DNA of 64,000 nucleotides from CAZDDI01 sp964504195. GTDB lineage: Bacteria > Chloroflexota > Anaerolineae > B4-G1 > SLSP01. The notes beneath the pieces are model-generated. The model was not told the DNA's origin and did not search any database. It worked only from the letters and a program-made list of their open reading frames with translations. Location of the stretch: contig CAZDDI010000010.1 in NCBI GenBank assembly GCA_964504195.1, positions 1-64,000 on the forward strand, written 5' to 3'. Below, in pieces: positions 17,415 through 25,897 of the stretch; the stretch's first letter is position 1; each line of letters starts with the position of its first letter. Both the position numbers and the translations under genes were made by a program.

Positions 17415-18509
17415 ATGGACGAAACCCCGCTATATCAGCAAATTTCCGAAAGCCTGCGCCAGGAAATTCTCCGTGGCGTTTGGACGCCTGGGGCACGCCT
17501 GCCCTCCGTGCGCGAGCTCGCGCAGACCTGGCACTGCACGCCCGGCACCATCCAGCGCGCTTATGCCGAGCTGGTAGAGCAACACTTGCTCGAAACCCGG
17601 CGCGGGCAGGGGACGCGCGTGATTGCTACGCCGTCGGTTACAGAGACCCCCACGGAACGCCGCGTCACTTTGCTACACCGCGTCGAAGAATTTCTGCTAG
17701 AAAGCACCCGTCAGGGCTATACCCTGCCAGAAATCGAGAGCTCGCTACGGCTAGGACTGGAACGCTGGCAGGCATTTGCCGCGCCTGCATCGCAACCCGC
17801 CCCGGCTAATCTGCGCTTTGCCGGTAGCCACGATCCTGCCCTTGTGCTACTCCTGGAGCGTTTCGCCACGTGCCAACCTGAAGCGACCTTTCCGGTGCGC
17901 TTCGTGGGCAGCCTGGGTGGACTGATCCAGTTGGCGCAGGGGGAAGCTGAACTGGCCGGTTGCCACCTCTGGGATGCGGCTGAAAATGTCTATAATGAAC
18001 CCTTCGTACGCCGGCTATTGCCGGGCCGCAAAATTGCGCTGGTGACGCTGGCGCACCGGCGGCTGGGCTTGATTGTCGCGCCAGGCAATCCCCACGGTCT
18101 ACAGCAGCTTGCCGACATCATCCGCTCCGGCGCGCGCTTCGTACAACGGCAGCGCGGCACAGGTACGCGCATTTGGGTCGAAGCCCAACTGCATAGCCAT
18201 GGGCTGAGCGCCAAATCGTTAGCGCGCCACCCGGAAGAAGCCCTTACCCATTCCGCCGTCGCCCGGTTCATCGCCGAGGAACAGGCCGATGTGGGCGTGG
18301 GGCTGGAAGCCGCCGCGCGCACTTTTGACCTGGATTTCGTACCGCTCACCACTGAGCCATACGATCTGGTCATTCCCTACACCGTCTGGGAACATCCGGC
18401 GGTACAAGCCCTGCTTACCTGGTTAAGCGGAGCGGAAGGGCACGCGCTCATCCACACACTACCCGGTTACGATACACATGCCACCGGCAACGTGTATTGG
18501 GTGGAATAA
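17415..18509 (+). CDS. GntR-type one-component regulator with a PBP-like ligand domain
   Basis: From 17415, with GGGAGG at 17403-17408, the protein is 364 residues. Residues about 5-70 form a GntR winged helix (Y-Q-Q-I-S-E-S-L-R-Q-E-I-L, then L-P-S-V-R-E-L-A and I-Q-R-A-Y-A-E-L). The C-terminal 230 residues form a periplasmic-binding-protein-like domain of the PF12727 type (L-R-F-A-G-S-H-D, then R-Q-R-G-T-G-T-R). That domain is found in molybdate- or tungstate-linked regulators, so oxyanion sensing is a reasonable guess but unproven. The frame is also open from an ATG at 17388, inside the end of the membrane-protein gene. Confidence 0.8.
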   Translation: MDETPLYQQISESLRQEILRGVWTPGARLPSVRELAQTWHCTPGTIQRAYAELVEQHLLETRRGQGTRVIATPSVTETPTERRVTLLHRVEEFLLESTRQGYTLPEIESSLRLGLERWQAFAAPASQPAPANLRFAGSHDPALVLLLERFATCQPEATFPVRFVGSLGGLIQLAQGEAELAGCHLWDAAENVYNEPFVRRLLPGRKIALVTLAHRRLGLIVAPGNPHGLQQLADIIRSGARFVQRQRGTGTRIWVEAQLHSHGLSAKSLARHPEEALTHSAVARFIAEEQADVGVGLEAAARTFDLDFVPLTTEPYDLVIPYTVWEHPAVQALLTWLSGAEGHALIHTLPGYDTHATGNVYWVE

Positions 18510-18529
18510 GTAGCTATCCTAAAATTCCG

Positions 18530-18615
18530 CCGGTGGTTGAGCCTGCCGGGCCTCGACAGGCTCGGCCACCGGACCTCAGCCTGCCGGTGGTTGAGCCTGC
18601 CGAAACCCGCCGGTG
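18530..18615. repeat. Dispersed palindromic repeat (GGTGGTTGAGCCTG type)
   Basis: CCGGTGG and GAGCCTG (18530-18545) pair with CAGGCTC and CCACCGG (18557-18572). A second partial copy follows to 18615. Similar GTTGAGCCTGYCGAA repeats are widespread in environmental bacterial genomes. The core TCGACAGGCTC also occurs in the MITE-like element near 6403. Confidence 0.7.
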
Positions 18616-18636
18616 TGAGTGTGCAGATAAATTATA

Positions 18637-18674
18637 AACGCCAGAACGCGAGCACATGCTCGCGTTCTGGCGTT
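18637..18674. terminator. Terminator hairpin between convergent genes
   Basis: Perfect 18-base arms at 18637-18654 and 18657-18674 are separated by two bases. On the minus strand the stem is followed by TTTATAATTTAT. It can serve both the regulator gene and the ATPase-type gene that meet here. Confidence 0.75.
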
Positions 18675-18685
18675 GTAGCTTATCT

Positions 18686-20053
18686 TCACTTGATGATGTA
18701 ATACGTCCCGCGCTTGGCGCCCACCTTGAGCAAAATGTCCTGCTTGATCAAATCCACCAGGTCGAGACGCAGCGTTTCCGGGCTGACATCGGGGCAGAGC
18801 TGCTGGTAATCGCGGTTGGTGATACGCCCATGCTCCTGAATAAACGTTAGTGCCTGCGCCTGTCGCTCATTCATCAACATGCTCTCGGCCCCACGCGGCA
18901 ACGGTGTGCGTTCCTGGATATTGCTGAACGTGACGGTGAACGAGAACTGCGTATCGCGGAAAGTGGGCGGGGGATGCCCTGCGGCCACCATATCTTCGAT
19001 CATCAAATCCACGCCCAACCCCAACTCTTCGATGTAGCCCCATTGGTACAGGCCGCTGACCACACGCGGATTGCGCGAGAAATGCTCGTCCACGATATTG
19101 TCTACGGTGATGAAGCCGGGCAGTCCGCCGGGGCTGGAAATCTCCATGCGGTCGGCGAACATCCGCACTTCCACCGCACGCCCGCGCAACCGGTAATCGC
19201 GATGGGCGATGGCATTCACCAGCGCCTCGCGGATAGCCGAGGGTGGGTACTGCCACTTCTCCTCGCGCTCCAGACCACGCACCACCGCGCCCACGCGCAT
19301 CTCCTCCTGCAAAATCTCCCACGCGCGTTGGATGATGACCGGCAGCGGGCCGTTGATTTCCACGCGCCGCCCGTAGCCAGGGCCGTCACCCTCACCGCGC
19401 ACCTGCGTCCCCAGGAAACGCACGAACACCAGCCCACTGCGCGGGAGAAAGCTCTGGGGATTTTTGCCAAACAGCAATAATCCAGCCACAGAAGGGACGC
19501 CCCCAGCAGTAAGCCAGCCCATATCCGTCAACATATCATCAAGAGAGCGGGCCAGCGGGCGGCCCTGGCGTTCTTCCCAGTGCTGCACAAATTCCTTGAG
19601 GATGTCCGCGTTGAGGTCGTCGCGGGTGGCGCCGGGGATCGGTTCCGCTTCATACTCACCTGCAGAGCGATTGCCCGCCAGCTGGCGCAGCTGCTCGCCG
19701 GTGAGCGGGCGATTGTCTACGCCCATGCGCACCAGTACGCGCCCATCGTGGAGCGCGTGGAGCTCTGGGCTGCGCTGCACGCGCCCCGCGAAGATGAACG
19801 CGCCAGCCATTTCCGTCTGCTGCCACTCGATAGGGACAGGCGGGCGGCACAACCGCTCGGCCTGCCGCGCCAGCTGCTCCAGTTCCTCGGCGAAGAGCTG
19901 GCCCGTAGGCTGGCCCGCTTCATCCACGCCAACGTAAATCATACCACCGTCGGCGTTGGCAAAGGCAATCAACGTCTCTGCCAGGATGTACTCATCAACA
20001 TCCGGCAGCAACGCTATCGTTTGACTTTCGCTCAGCCGTTGGGTTTGAGTCAT
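18686..20053 (-). CDS. AlbA_2/Schlafen-type putative regulator with HATPase-like domain
   Basis: The 455-residue protein has an N-terminal AlbA_2 (Divergent AAA_4) domain, seen in A-N-A-D-G-G-x-I-Y-V-G-V-D-E. A middle HATPase_c_4-type region follows (E-A-L-V-N-A-I-A-H-R-D-Y, then S-S-P-G-G-L-P). The last 60 residues look like a winged helix (I-T-N-R-D-Y-Q-Q-L, then D-L-V-D-L-I-K). This layout is common in uncharacterised ATP-binding transcriptional regulators. GGGAGG lies 5 bases before the ATG. Its target is unknown, and the neighbours give no clue because the upstream gene is a secreted beta-helix protein. Confidence 0.8.
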   Translation of the reverse strand: MTQTQRLSESQTIALLPDVDEYILAETLIAFANADGGMIYVGVDEAGQPTGQLFAEELEQLARQAERLCRPPVPIEWQQTEMAGAFIFAGRVQRSPELHALHDGRVLVRMGVDNRPLTGEQLRQLAGNRSAGEYEAEPIPGATRDDLNADILKEFVQHWEERQGRPLARSLDDMLTDMGWLTAGGVPSVAGLLLFGKNPQSFLPRSGLVFVRFLGTQVRGEGDGPGYGRRVEINGPLPVIIQRAWEILQEEMRVGAVVRGLEREEKWQYPPSAIREALVNAIAHRDYRLRGRAVEVRMFADRMEISSPGGLPGFITVDNIVDEHFSRNPRVVSGLYQWGYIEELGLGVDLMIEDMVAAGHPPPTFRDTQFSFTVTFSNIQERTPLPRGAESMLMNERQAQALTFIQEHGRITNRDYQQLCPDVSPETLRLDLVDLIKQDILLKVGAKRGTYYIIK

Positions 20054-20356
20054 CTGTGCCTCCCGGACAAATCAGGCAAATCAGCAAATATCTACCCTGC
20101 TAGCAGGGAAACGGGGGTGAGTGAACTCTGAAAACTGCTTAGCCTTGCCCGCAGTTTAGCATATCCTCTGGTAAAATAGGCGGATAATTACATTTATCTA
20201 ACTCACGTTGCCATCCGCGCCGACAAGCCCGCTTTAGCAAAGATTCATACGTGCTTGTGACCCCAGACGACGGACAGCTGACAACCTTGGGAAGCAAATC
20301 GTGGTCTATCATCGGTGGTCAGTGGTCAACGTCCAGCAGGTGGCAACTCGAATTAT
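20054..20356. other. Intergenic region with an octamer repeat
   Basis: It holds a short CAAATCAG octamer repeat at 20068-20090, just upstream of the regulator gene, and otherwise nothing recognisable. The promoter of the 20053 gene must lie here, but no convincing pair of boxes was found. Confidence 0.5.
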
Positions 20357-22561
20357 TTACTCAAACCAGGGTGGAATTGCATCGTGAACCGGTAATAATG
20401 TCTGCGTAGTTGAGTCAGTAGCCACCCAGCAAGATTGTAGCGTATGTGTGCTTGCTAACATCATCGAGCGTGAGGCGCTGGGCATGGCTGCAATTGTAAA
20501 ATTATCGAAACGTGCATCTGTAATTGGAACAGCAGAAGAGGCGCTGCTGATAACACCAGCACGGACGGTGTTTGAGTAACCATTGAATCCTGGCGTTGGT
20601 ATTGTGCTACCAAGGGAGGTCCCATTGATAGATAAGCCCAGCCAACCATAACCTTGGTCTACACGAAGATGATTGGTAGCGTTGCCAGTAAGAATTAGAG
20701 AAGAATAGGTTGGTGGGGTGACTTCAACAAACCCGGCAGGAGTTCGGTGATACATACGATAAAGTTGATGATCCGTGTTTATATCAAACATAACATATTC
20801 GGTATAGTCGCTATTAATGCCAAAGATAAGCCCATAACTATTACCTGGTGTGCCAACCCAGCGCATATCCGCCTCTACAACATAAGAGTTATGTGGGCAA
20901 TTGGGCGAACTAAACAGATACAAAAGCCCGCCTTGCTTGCTTACAACGCGATATTCCCCATTAAAGTAGGAGGCTGAAACATAGCTGTCTTCTCCTACCG
21001 ACCAACCACTGTTAGGATTGCTAAAATCATCTTGGTAAACAACAGGACAATTTGGATCCAACTCGGGGTAATGCTTAACAACAAGTGGCAAGTACACTTT
21101 ATAAGCGTTATCAAAGACAGCGCTGATGGTGAAATCGTGGTCATCCCAGCTGATATGGGCAATATTAGTTACAGATGTTGCTATTGGGAAAGTATCTGTG
21201 ATAAATGCTTGAAACGTGATGTTGGTGGTAGTCGTTTGCGAAATGTTTCCTTGCCAGGTAATAGTCCCTGCACTCTCAGTAGCGGTGCCGTTGGTAGCTG
21301 TTAATGTTCCGGGATTATAGCGGAGTTCCACTGGTAAAGTATCAGTGAGCATCACATTGTGTAAAGTTGTATTCCCTTCTTCGTGATACAGAACGACTGT
21401 ATAAGTAATCAAGCCCCCCGCATTGAAATCACCCGATACTTGTTTGGAAGCAACCAGACTCCGTTCATACGCGCCTATATCGCAAGTGCTCACACGCGGC
21501 ATCCCGCGTTGATCGGTAGCGAGCGGTTCGTCCAAATGGTTGGTGCAGCCAGACGGATTACCGGCATTGATGGCCGGGCTGCCCGCTAACAAGGGGTAGT
21601 AGGGCGGGTTACCCTGCAATACGCCCAAAAGTGGATTGACATTAGTGCGATCGCCGGTACTTAAGCTGAGATTGCACCCTGAGGGGTCGCCAAAAATATT
21701 ATATCCGGCGCTATTGATATCACCAGCGCAATCCTTACCACTTCCATAGGCATCATTATTGGCTAAAATAGAATTTCTGATGGTAGTTGTACTACCAAAT
21801 CCAGTAGCAATGCCACCGCCACTGGATTGAAAAGCGCGGTTTTGGGTAATGGTGCTATTGTTGATCCAGACTGTCGCGTGATATGAGCTTATTCCTCCAC
21901 CATGACTCGCTTGATTGCCACTGATGGTACTGTTATTAATAACAAGCATGCCACTATAACTATAAATACCACCAGTAACAATGTTATCAAGAATAGCACT
22001 GTTGTTGATGGTTATCTTCCCACCACTGTTGTAAATGCCCCCTCCGCTATTTCTACGAATAACACAGTGGTTGATAGTTGTTTCGCCAGTGAGTGAGCCT
22101 AAGTGGTATATTCCTTCAGCAGAGAAATTTTCAATAGAGAAATGATCAATTCTAACTTCGCTATTGTTGATGTTTACTTTGATGGTGATACCAGTAGCAT
22201 GAGGGGGCGGAGGATTTCCATTGAGAATAGTCATCCCATCCTGACGCGTAAAAGAGGCATTCCAGCCACCAGAAAGGGTAATTGCCTTTGTAATGGAAAT
22301 GCCTCGAGCCTGGTCAGCCGGATATTCACCCGCGGTAACGAGTATCATATCACCAGCATTGGCTTTGTTAAGCGTTGCTTGAATTGTGGCGCATGTTTCG
22401 GTTGGCGTCAGACAACTGTTAGCATCATTCCCGCTTGGCGATACATACCACACCTGGGCTAGCTGCGCTGCTGATGTTTCTGGTTGTCTGGTGACTGCTA
22501 TTCCTAGCATCAACAGCAACAATACACTGCTAGCTTTGAACAAAAAAGATGCTGTTTTCAT
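20357..22561 (-). CDS. Secreted right-handed beta-helix protein with DUF11 domain and YLPLVVK motif
   Basis: From the ATG at 22561, with GGAAGG 6 bases upstream, the protein is 734 residues with a signal peptide ending near S-A-A-Q. Residues about 40-335 form a parallel beta-helix of the polymorphic outer-membrane/choice-of-anchor Q kind: repeated N-N-S-x-I, ending S-P-A-I-N-A-G and D-I-G-A-Y-E. A DUF11 domain (about 345-455) follows, then Y-L-P-L-V-V-K (21074-21094) and a C-terminal LamG-like beta-sandwich that begins D-D-F-S-N-P-N-S-G-W. It should sit at the cell surface and may bind or cleave polysaccharide. No catalytic residues are evident. The gene is more AT-rich than its neighbours. 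Confidence 0.75.
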   Translation of the reverse strand: MKTASFLFKASSVLLLLMLGIAVTRQPETSAAQLAQVWYVSPSGNDANSCLTPTETCATIQATLNKANAGDMILVTAGEYPADQARGISITKAITLSGGWNASFTRQDGMTILNGNPPPPHATGITIKVNINNSEVRIDHFSIENFSAEGIYHLGSLTGETTINHCVIRRNSGGGIYNSGGKITINNSAILDNIVTGGIYSYSGMLVINNSTISGNQASHGGGISSYHATVWINNSTITQNRAFQSSGGGIATGFGSTTTIRNSILANNDAYGSGKDCAGDINSAGYNIFGDPSGCNLSLSTGDRTNVNPLLGVLQGNPPYYPLLAGSPAINAGNPSGCTNHLDEPLATDQRGMPRVSTCDIGAYERSLVASKQVSGDFNAGGLITYTVVLYHEEGNTTLHNVMLTDTLPVELRYNPGTLTATNGTATESAGTITWQGNISQTTTTNITFQAFITDTFPIATSVTNIAHISWDDHDFTISAVFDNAYKVYLPLVVKHYPELDPNCPVVYQDDFSNPNSGWSVGEDSYVSASYFNGEYRVVSKQGGLLYLFSSPNCPHNSYVVEADMRWVGTPGNSYGLIFGINSDYTEYVMFDINTDHQLYRMYHRTPAGFVEVTPPTYSSLILTGNATNHLRVDQGYGWLGLSINGTSLGSTIPTPGFNGYSNTVRAGVISSASSAVPITDARFDNFTIAAMPSASRSMMLASTHTLQSCWVATDSTTQTLLPVHDAIPPWFE

Positions 22562-22938
22562 AGGGTACCTTCCACCTCTGAAAATAGGCGTAACGCAAAG
22601 CGTCTGCTTCGCGCGCGAACGGCGCATCTATGCGCTGACAGTTCGCGCTACATTTTCATCCAATCGCTGGTGAACCACCAATTCATGAGAAATTCCTCGG
22701 AAAATGGCGAATCTCAAAATTTTCCCCGTCGCGGATATACCGAGCCGCTCTGAGCACTCTGACTCTGAGAGGGACGCTAGTTCCCCGAATTTTCGTTATC
22801 GTTGGTGTGGCATAGTCACATGGGAACTCGTCAAAATGCGCCAATGCTGCCCTCTACGGTGCGTTTTTTCCGACTCCCTCACGACTGGATGACTTATGTC
22901 CGTTATGACTGTCCAGGTTCAAACGAGCAAGAACTTTT
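22562..22938. other. Intergenic region upstream of the beta-helix gene, with a leader hairpin
   Basis: The notable structure is an interrupted inverted repeat at 22613-22648: GCGCGAAC and GTTCGCGC as outer arms, GCGCAT and ATGCGC as inner arms. It lies about 50-90 bases before the start codon and could fold in the 5' leader. No gyrA terminator with a T-run was seen. Confidence 0.45.
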
Positions 22939-25401
22939 TCACGTTTCAGCAGACGCCGTCTCTTCGTGATCCAGGCGGGCGACGGATGCGACACGGTCGC
23001 TGCCTTTGAGATCCATCATGCGGACACCCTGCGTGTAGCGTCCCATCTTGGGGATGTCGGCGACGCGGGTGCGGAGCATGATGCCGCTCTCGGAGATCAT
23101 CGTCACCTCGTCGCTATCCTGCACCACCCGCGCGGATGTGACCGGGCCGGTGCGTTCTATGACTTTGTACGCGCGCATCCCCTTGCCGCCGCGTCCCTGC
23201 GTGCCGAACTCGGCCAGCTCGGTGCAGCGTCCATAGCCGCTCACGGTAGCGATGAAGACATAGCTGGCCTCTTTCACCACTTCCATGCTGGTCACATGAT
23301 CGCCGGCCCGGAGTTGAATCGCCCGCACGCCACCCGCGATGCGCCCGGTGGGCCGCACCTGGCTCTCGTTGAAGCGGATGGCCTGCCCTTGCTCTGTAAC
23401 GAGCAACAAATCATCCTGGCCCTGCGTCAGGCGCACCCAGTTCAGCGCGTCCCCCTCATCCAACCGCAACGCGATCAGCCCGCTGGGACGCACCGCGTTG
23501 TACTCGCTGAGCGCCACGCGCTTGATCTGCCCGTTGCGGGTCGCCATCGTCAGATAGCGCGCATCGGCAAAATCTGGCACGGCCACCACCGCCGTCACCC
23601 GCTCGGAGGCATCCAGCGCCAGAATCCCGGCGATCAGCGAGCCTTTGGCCGTGCGATCGGCTTCGGGGATCTGGTAGACCTTTTCCTGGTACACCTTGCC
23701 GCTATCGGTGAAGAAGAGCAGTGTGTCGAGCGTGCTGGCGGAGAGCAGGTAGATGATTTCGTCCTCGTCGCGGGTCGCCATGCCGATGATACCCTTACCG
23801 CCGCGGCCCTGCGCGCGGTAGGTGGCCGCCGGCACGCGCTTGATGTAGCCGCGCTGGGTGATGGTGATGAGCACCCGCTCCTGGTGAACGAAGTCCATTT
23901 CATTGAAATCGCCATTGGCCTGCGGGATGATTTGCGTGCGCCGCCGGTCGGCGTACTTCTCGCGCAGCGCGGCCAGATCTTCGCGGATCACGCCGCGCTG
24001 GCGCACCGGCGAGGCGAGCAGATCTTCGAGATAGGCGATTTGCTTGAGCAGCGCTTCGTATTCATCCAGTAACTTCTGGCGCTCCAGCCCGGTGAGGCGC
24101 CGGAGCTGCATGTCCAAAATCGCCTGCGCCTGGAGCTCGGTTAGCCCGAAGCACTCCACGAGCCGCACGCGGGCGGTATCCACGTCCGGCGATTCGCGGA
24201 TGGTTTTGATAACTGCGTCGAGGTGATCCAGAGCAATGAGCAGCCCTTCGACGATGTGGGCGCGCTCGCGAGCCTTCATCAGCTCGTAGCGCGAGCGGCG
24301 CACGATGATATCAATGCGATGCTCCAGGAAGATCAGCAACAGCCGCTTGAGCGGCAACACACGCGGGACGCCCTCCACCAGCGAGAGCAATTGCACGCCG
24401 AAGGTGCCTTGCAGCGGGGTATGCTTGTAGAGCCGGTTGAGCGCCTTCTGCGGTTGCGCGCCGCGTTTGAGCTCCACGATGATGCTCATGCCACGCTTGT
24501 CGGACTCGTCACGCAAATCGCTGATCTCATCCAATTTGCCTGAACGCGCCAGTTCGGCAATGCGCTCCAGTAGGCTAGATTTGTTGACCTGATAGGGAAT
24601 TTCGGTGATGACGATGCGGTGGCGACTGCCGCGCATCTCTTCGATATTGGCGACGGCGCGCACGGTGAGCTTGCCGCGCCCCGTAGCATACGCCTGAGCG
24701 ATGCCTTCCTTGCCCAGAATCAACCCGCCAGTGGGGAAATCCGGCCCCTGGATGAATTCCATCAGCCGATCCACGCCGATCTCTTCTTGCTGCTCCCAGT
24801 TGTCGAGCAGATAGAGCAGCGCATCGCTAATCTCGCCCAGATTATGCGGGGGGATATTAGTCGCCATCCCCACCGCAATGCCCGATGCGCCGTTGACGAG
24901 CAGGTTGGGCAGGCGGGCGGGCAGCACTTGTGGCTCTTGCAGCGAGCCATCGAAGTTGTCCACCCAATCTACGGTATCCTTCTCGATGTCCACGAGCATT
25001 TCCATGGCAATAGGCGAGAGGCGGGCCTCGGTGTACCGCATCGCCGCCGGGGAATCGCCATCAATGGAGCCGAAGTTACCCTGCCCATCTACCAGCATAT
25101 AGCGCACGGAGAAATCCTGCGCCAGCCGCGCCATCGCCTCGTACACAGCTGAATCGCCGTGCGGGTGGTACTTACCCAGCACCTCACCGACGATACGGGC
25201 GGATTTCTTGTAGGGCGTAGAGGCCCGAATGCCCATATCGTACATGGCGTAGAGGATGCGGCGTTGCACGGGCTTGAGGCCATCGCGTGCATCGGGCAGC
25301 GCGCGCGCCACAATCACGCTCATGGCGTAATCGAGATACGCTGTGCGCATCTCGCGTTCGATGTCTACGGTTTGAATGTTGCCGATGTCGTTTTCCGTCA
25401 C
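22939..25401 (-). CDS. gyrA: DNA gyrase subunit A
   Basis: This 820-residue protein is the DNA-cleaving subunit of gyrase. The N-terminal V-A-R-A-L-P-D-A-R-D-G-L-K-P-V-Q-R-R block is intact. The catalytic tyrosine is Y123 in A-A-M-R-Y-T-E-A. The quinolone-determining region reads H-P-H-G-D-S-A-V-Y-E, with Ser and Glu at the two classical positions. The C-terminal pinwheel has a GyrA-box Q-G-R-G-G-K-G near 531 and a second copy near the end; this box separates gyrase from topoisomerase IV. It starts with GTG, preceded by AAGGTGA. gyrB is not in the window. Confidence 0.97.
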   Translation of the reverse strand: MTENDIGNIQTVDIEREMRTAYLDYAMSVIVARALPDARDGLKPVQRRILYAMYDMGIRASTPYKKSARIVGEVLGKYHPHGDSAVYEAMARLAQDFSVRYMLVDGQGNFGSIDGDSPAAMRYTEARLSPIAMEMLVDIEKDTVDWVDNFDGSLQEPQVLPARLPNLLVNGASGIAVGMATNIPPHNLGEISDALLYLLDNWEQQEEIGVDRLMEFIQGPDFPTGGLILGKEGIAQAYATGRGKLTVRAVANIEEMRGSRHRIVITEIPYQVNKSSLLERIAELARSGKLDEISDLRDESDKRGMSIIVELKRGAQPQKALNRLYKHTPLQGTFGVQLLSLVEGVPRVLPLKRLLLIFLEHRIDIIVRRSRYELMKARERAHIVEGLLIALDHLDAVIKTIRESPDVDTARVRLVECFGLTELQAQAILDMQLRRLTGLERQKLLDEYEALLKQIAYLEDLLASPVRQRGVIREDLAALREKYADRRRTQIIPQANGDFNEMDFVHQERVLITITQRGYIKRVPAATYRAQGRGGKGIIGMATRDEDEIIYLLSASTLDTLLFFTDSGKVYQEKVYQIPEADRTAKGSLIAGILALDASERVTAVVAVPDFADARYLTMATRNGQIKRVALSEYNAVRPSGLIALRLDEGDALNWVRLTQGQDDLLLVTEQGQAIRFNESQVRPTGRIAGGVRAIQLRAGDHVTSMEVVKEASYVFIATVSGYGRCTELAEFGTQGRGGKGMRAYKVIERTGPVTSARVVQDSDEVTMISESGIMLRTRVADIPKMGRYTQGVRMMDLKGSDRVASVARLDHEETASAET

Positions 25402-25519
25402 TGTCTGTCACCTTCTTGACTGTGTAACGCGCGCGGCGTTACGGGATAGCTAGGGCGTAATTCTTGTTCTATACGTTCTTGCAATAACATTTTTATCAAT
25501 AGAGCTTATCAGGAATTTT

Positions 25520-25642
25520 CTACCGTACATTTCTCAGCCGCACGCACTTTTAGCCACGAATTAACACGAATTCTACGAATTTTCTTATTGCTTTCGTGCT
25601 AATTCGAGTAAATTCGTGGCAAAATTCTGAAGTGTACGGTAG
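25520..25642. repeat. Palindromic ACGAATT element
   Basis: The outer arms CTACCGTACA (25520-25529) and TGTACGGTAG (25633-25642) are perfect. The inner arms GCCACGAATT (25553-25562) and AATTCGTGGC (25611-25620) are also perfect. Between them are direct copies of ACGAATT. The whole element could form one long stem. Confidence 0.75.
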
Positions 25643-25684
25643 CAAAATCAGGAATAGCACTTGAAAGTAGCGGGAGAGTTTTTT

Positions 25685-25740
25685 ACCACAGAGATCACGG
25701 AGTTTTTTTATTTTGGTAAATTCTCTGTGCCCTCCGTGAT
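25685..25740. repeat. Palindromic ACAGAG/CACGGAG element
   Basis: ACAGAG (25688-25693) and ATCACGGAG (25694-25702) are mirrored by CTCTGT (25723-25728) and CTCCGTGAT (25732-25740). This belongs to the widespread CACAGAG-type short repeats. It lies just behind the phospholipase D-like gene and might act as a terminator. Confidence 0.7.
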
Positions 25741-25897
25741 GAATCTGACATACTTTCCACAGCGGCGTTTTATTTCCGCTAATGTCTATTGGACACATTG
25801 AGCCACGTCGTATCTGCGACACGCTGCACCTTCGATAAAAAATACCCGGTAATGCACGTTGCCAGCAGGCCACGCATAGCAGTGGCGGGGGCAATGA

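Larger units (their letters stand above)
25402..25897. other. Intergenic region carrying two palindromic elements
   Basis: The gap between gyrA and the phospholipase D-like gene holds the two inverted-repeat elements listed separately (25520-25642 and 25685-25740). No gene is apparent. A small frame at 25550-25894 only reads through the repeats and is not credible. Confidence 0.6.

Noticed and set aside
25550..25894. 114-residue open frame between gyrA and the phospholipase D-like gene
   Set aside because: It only reads through the two palindromic repeats, has no ribosome binding site and resembles no protein.
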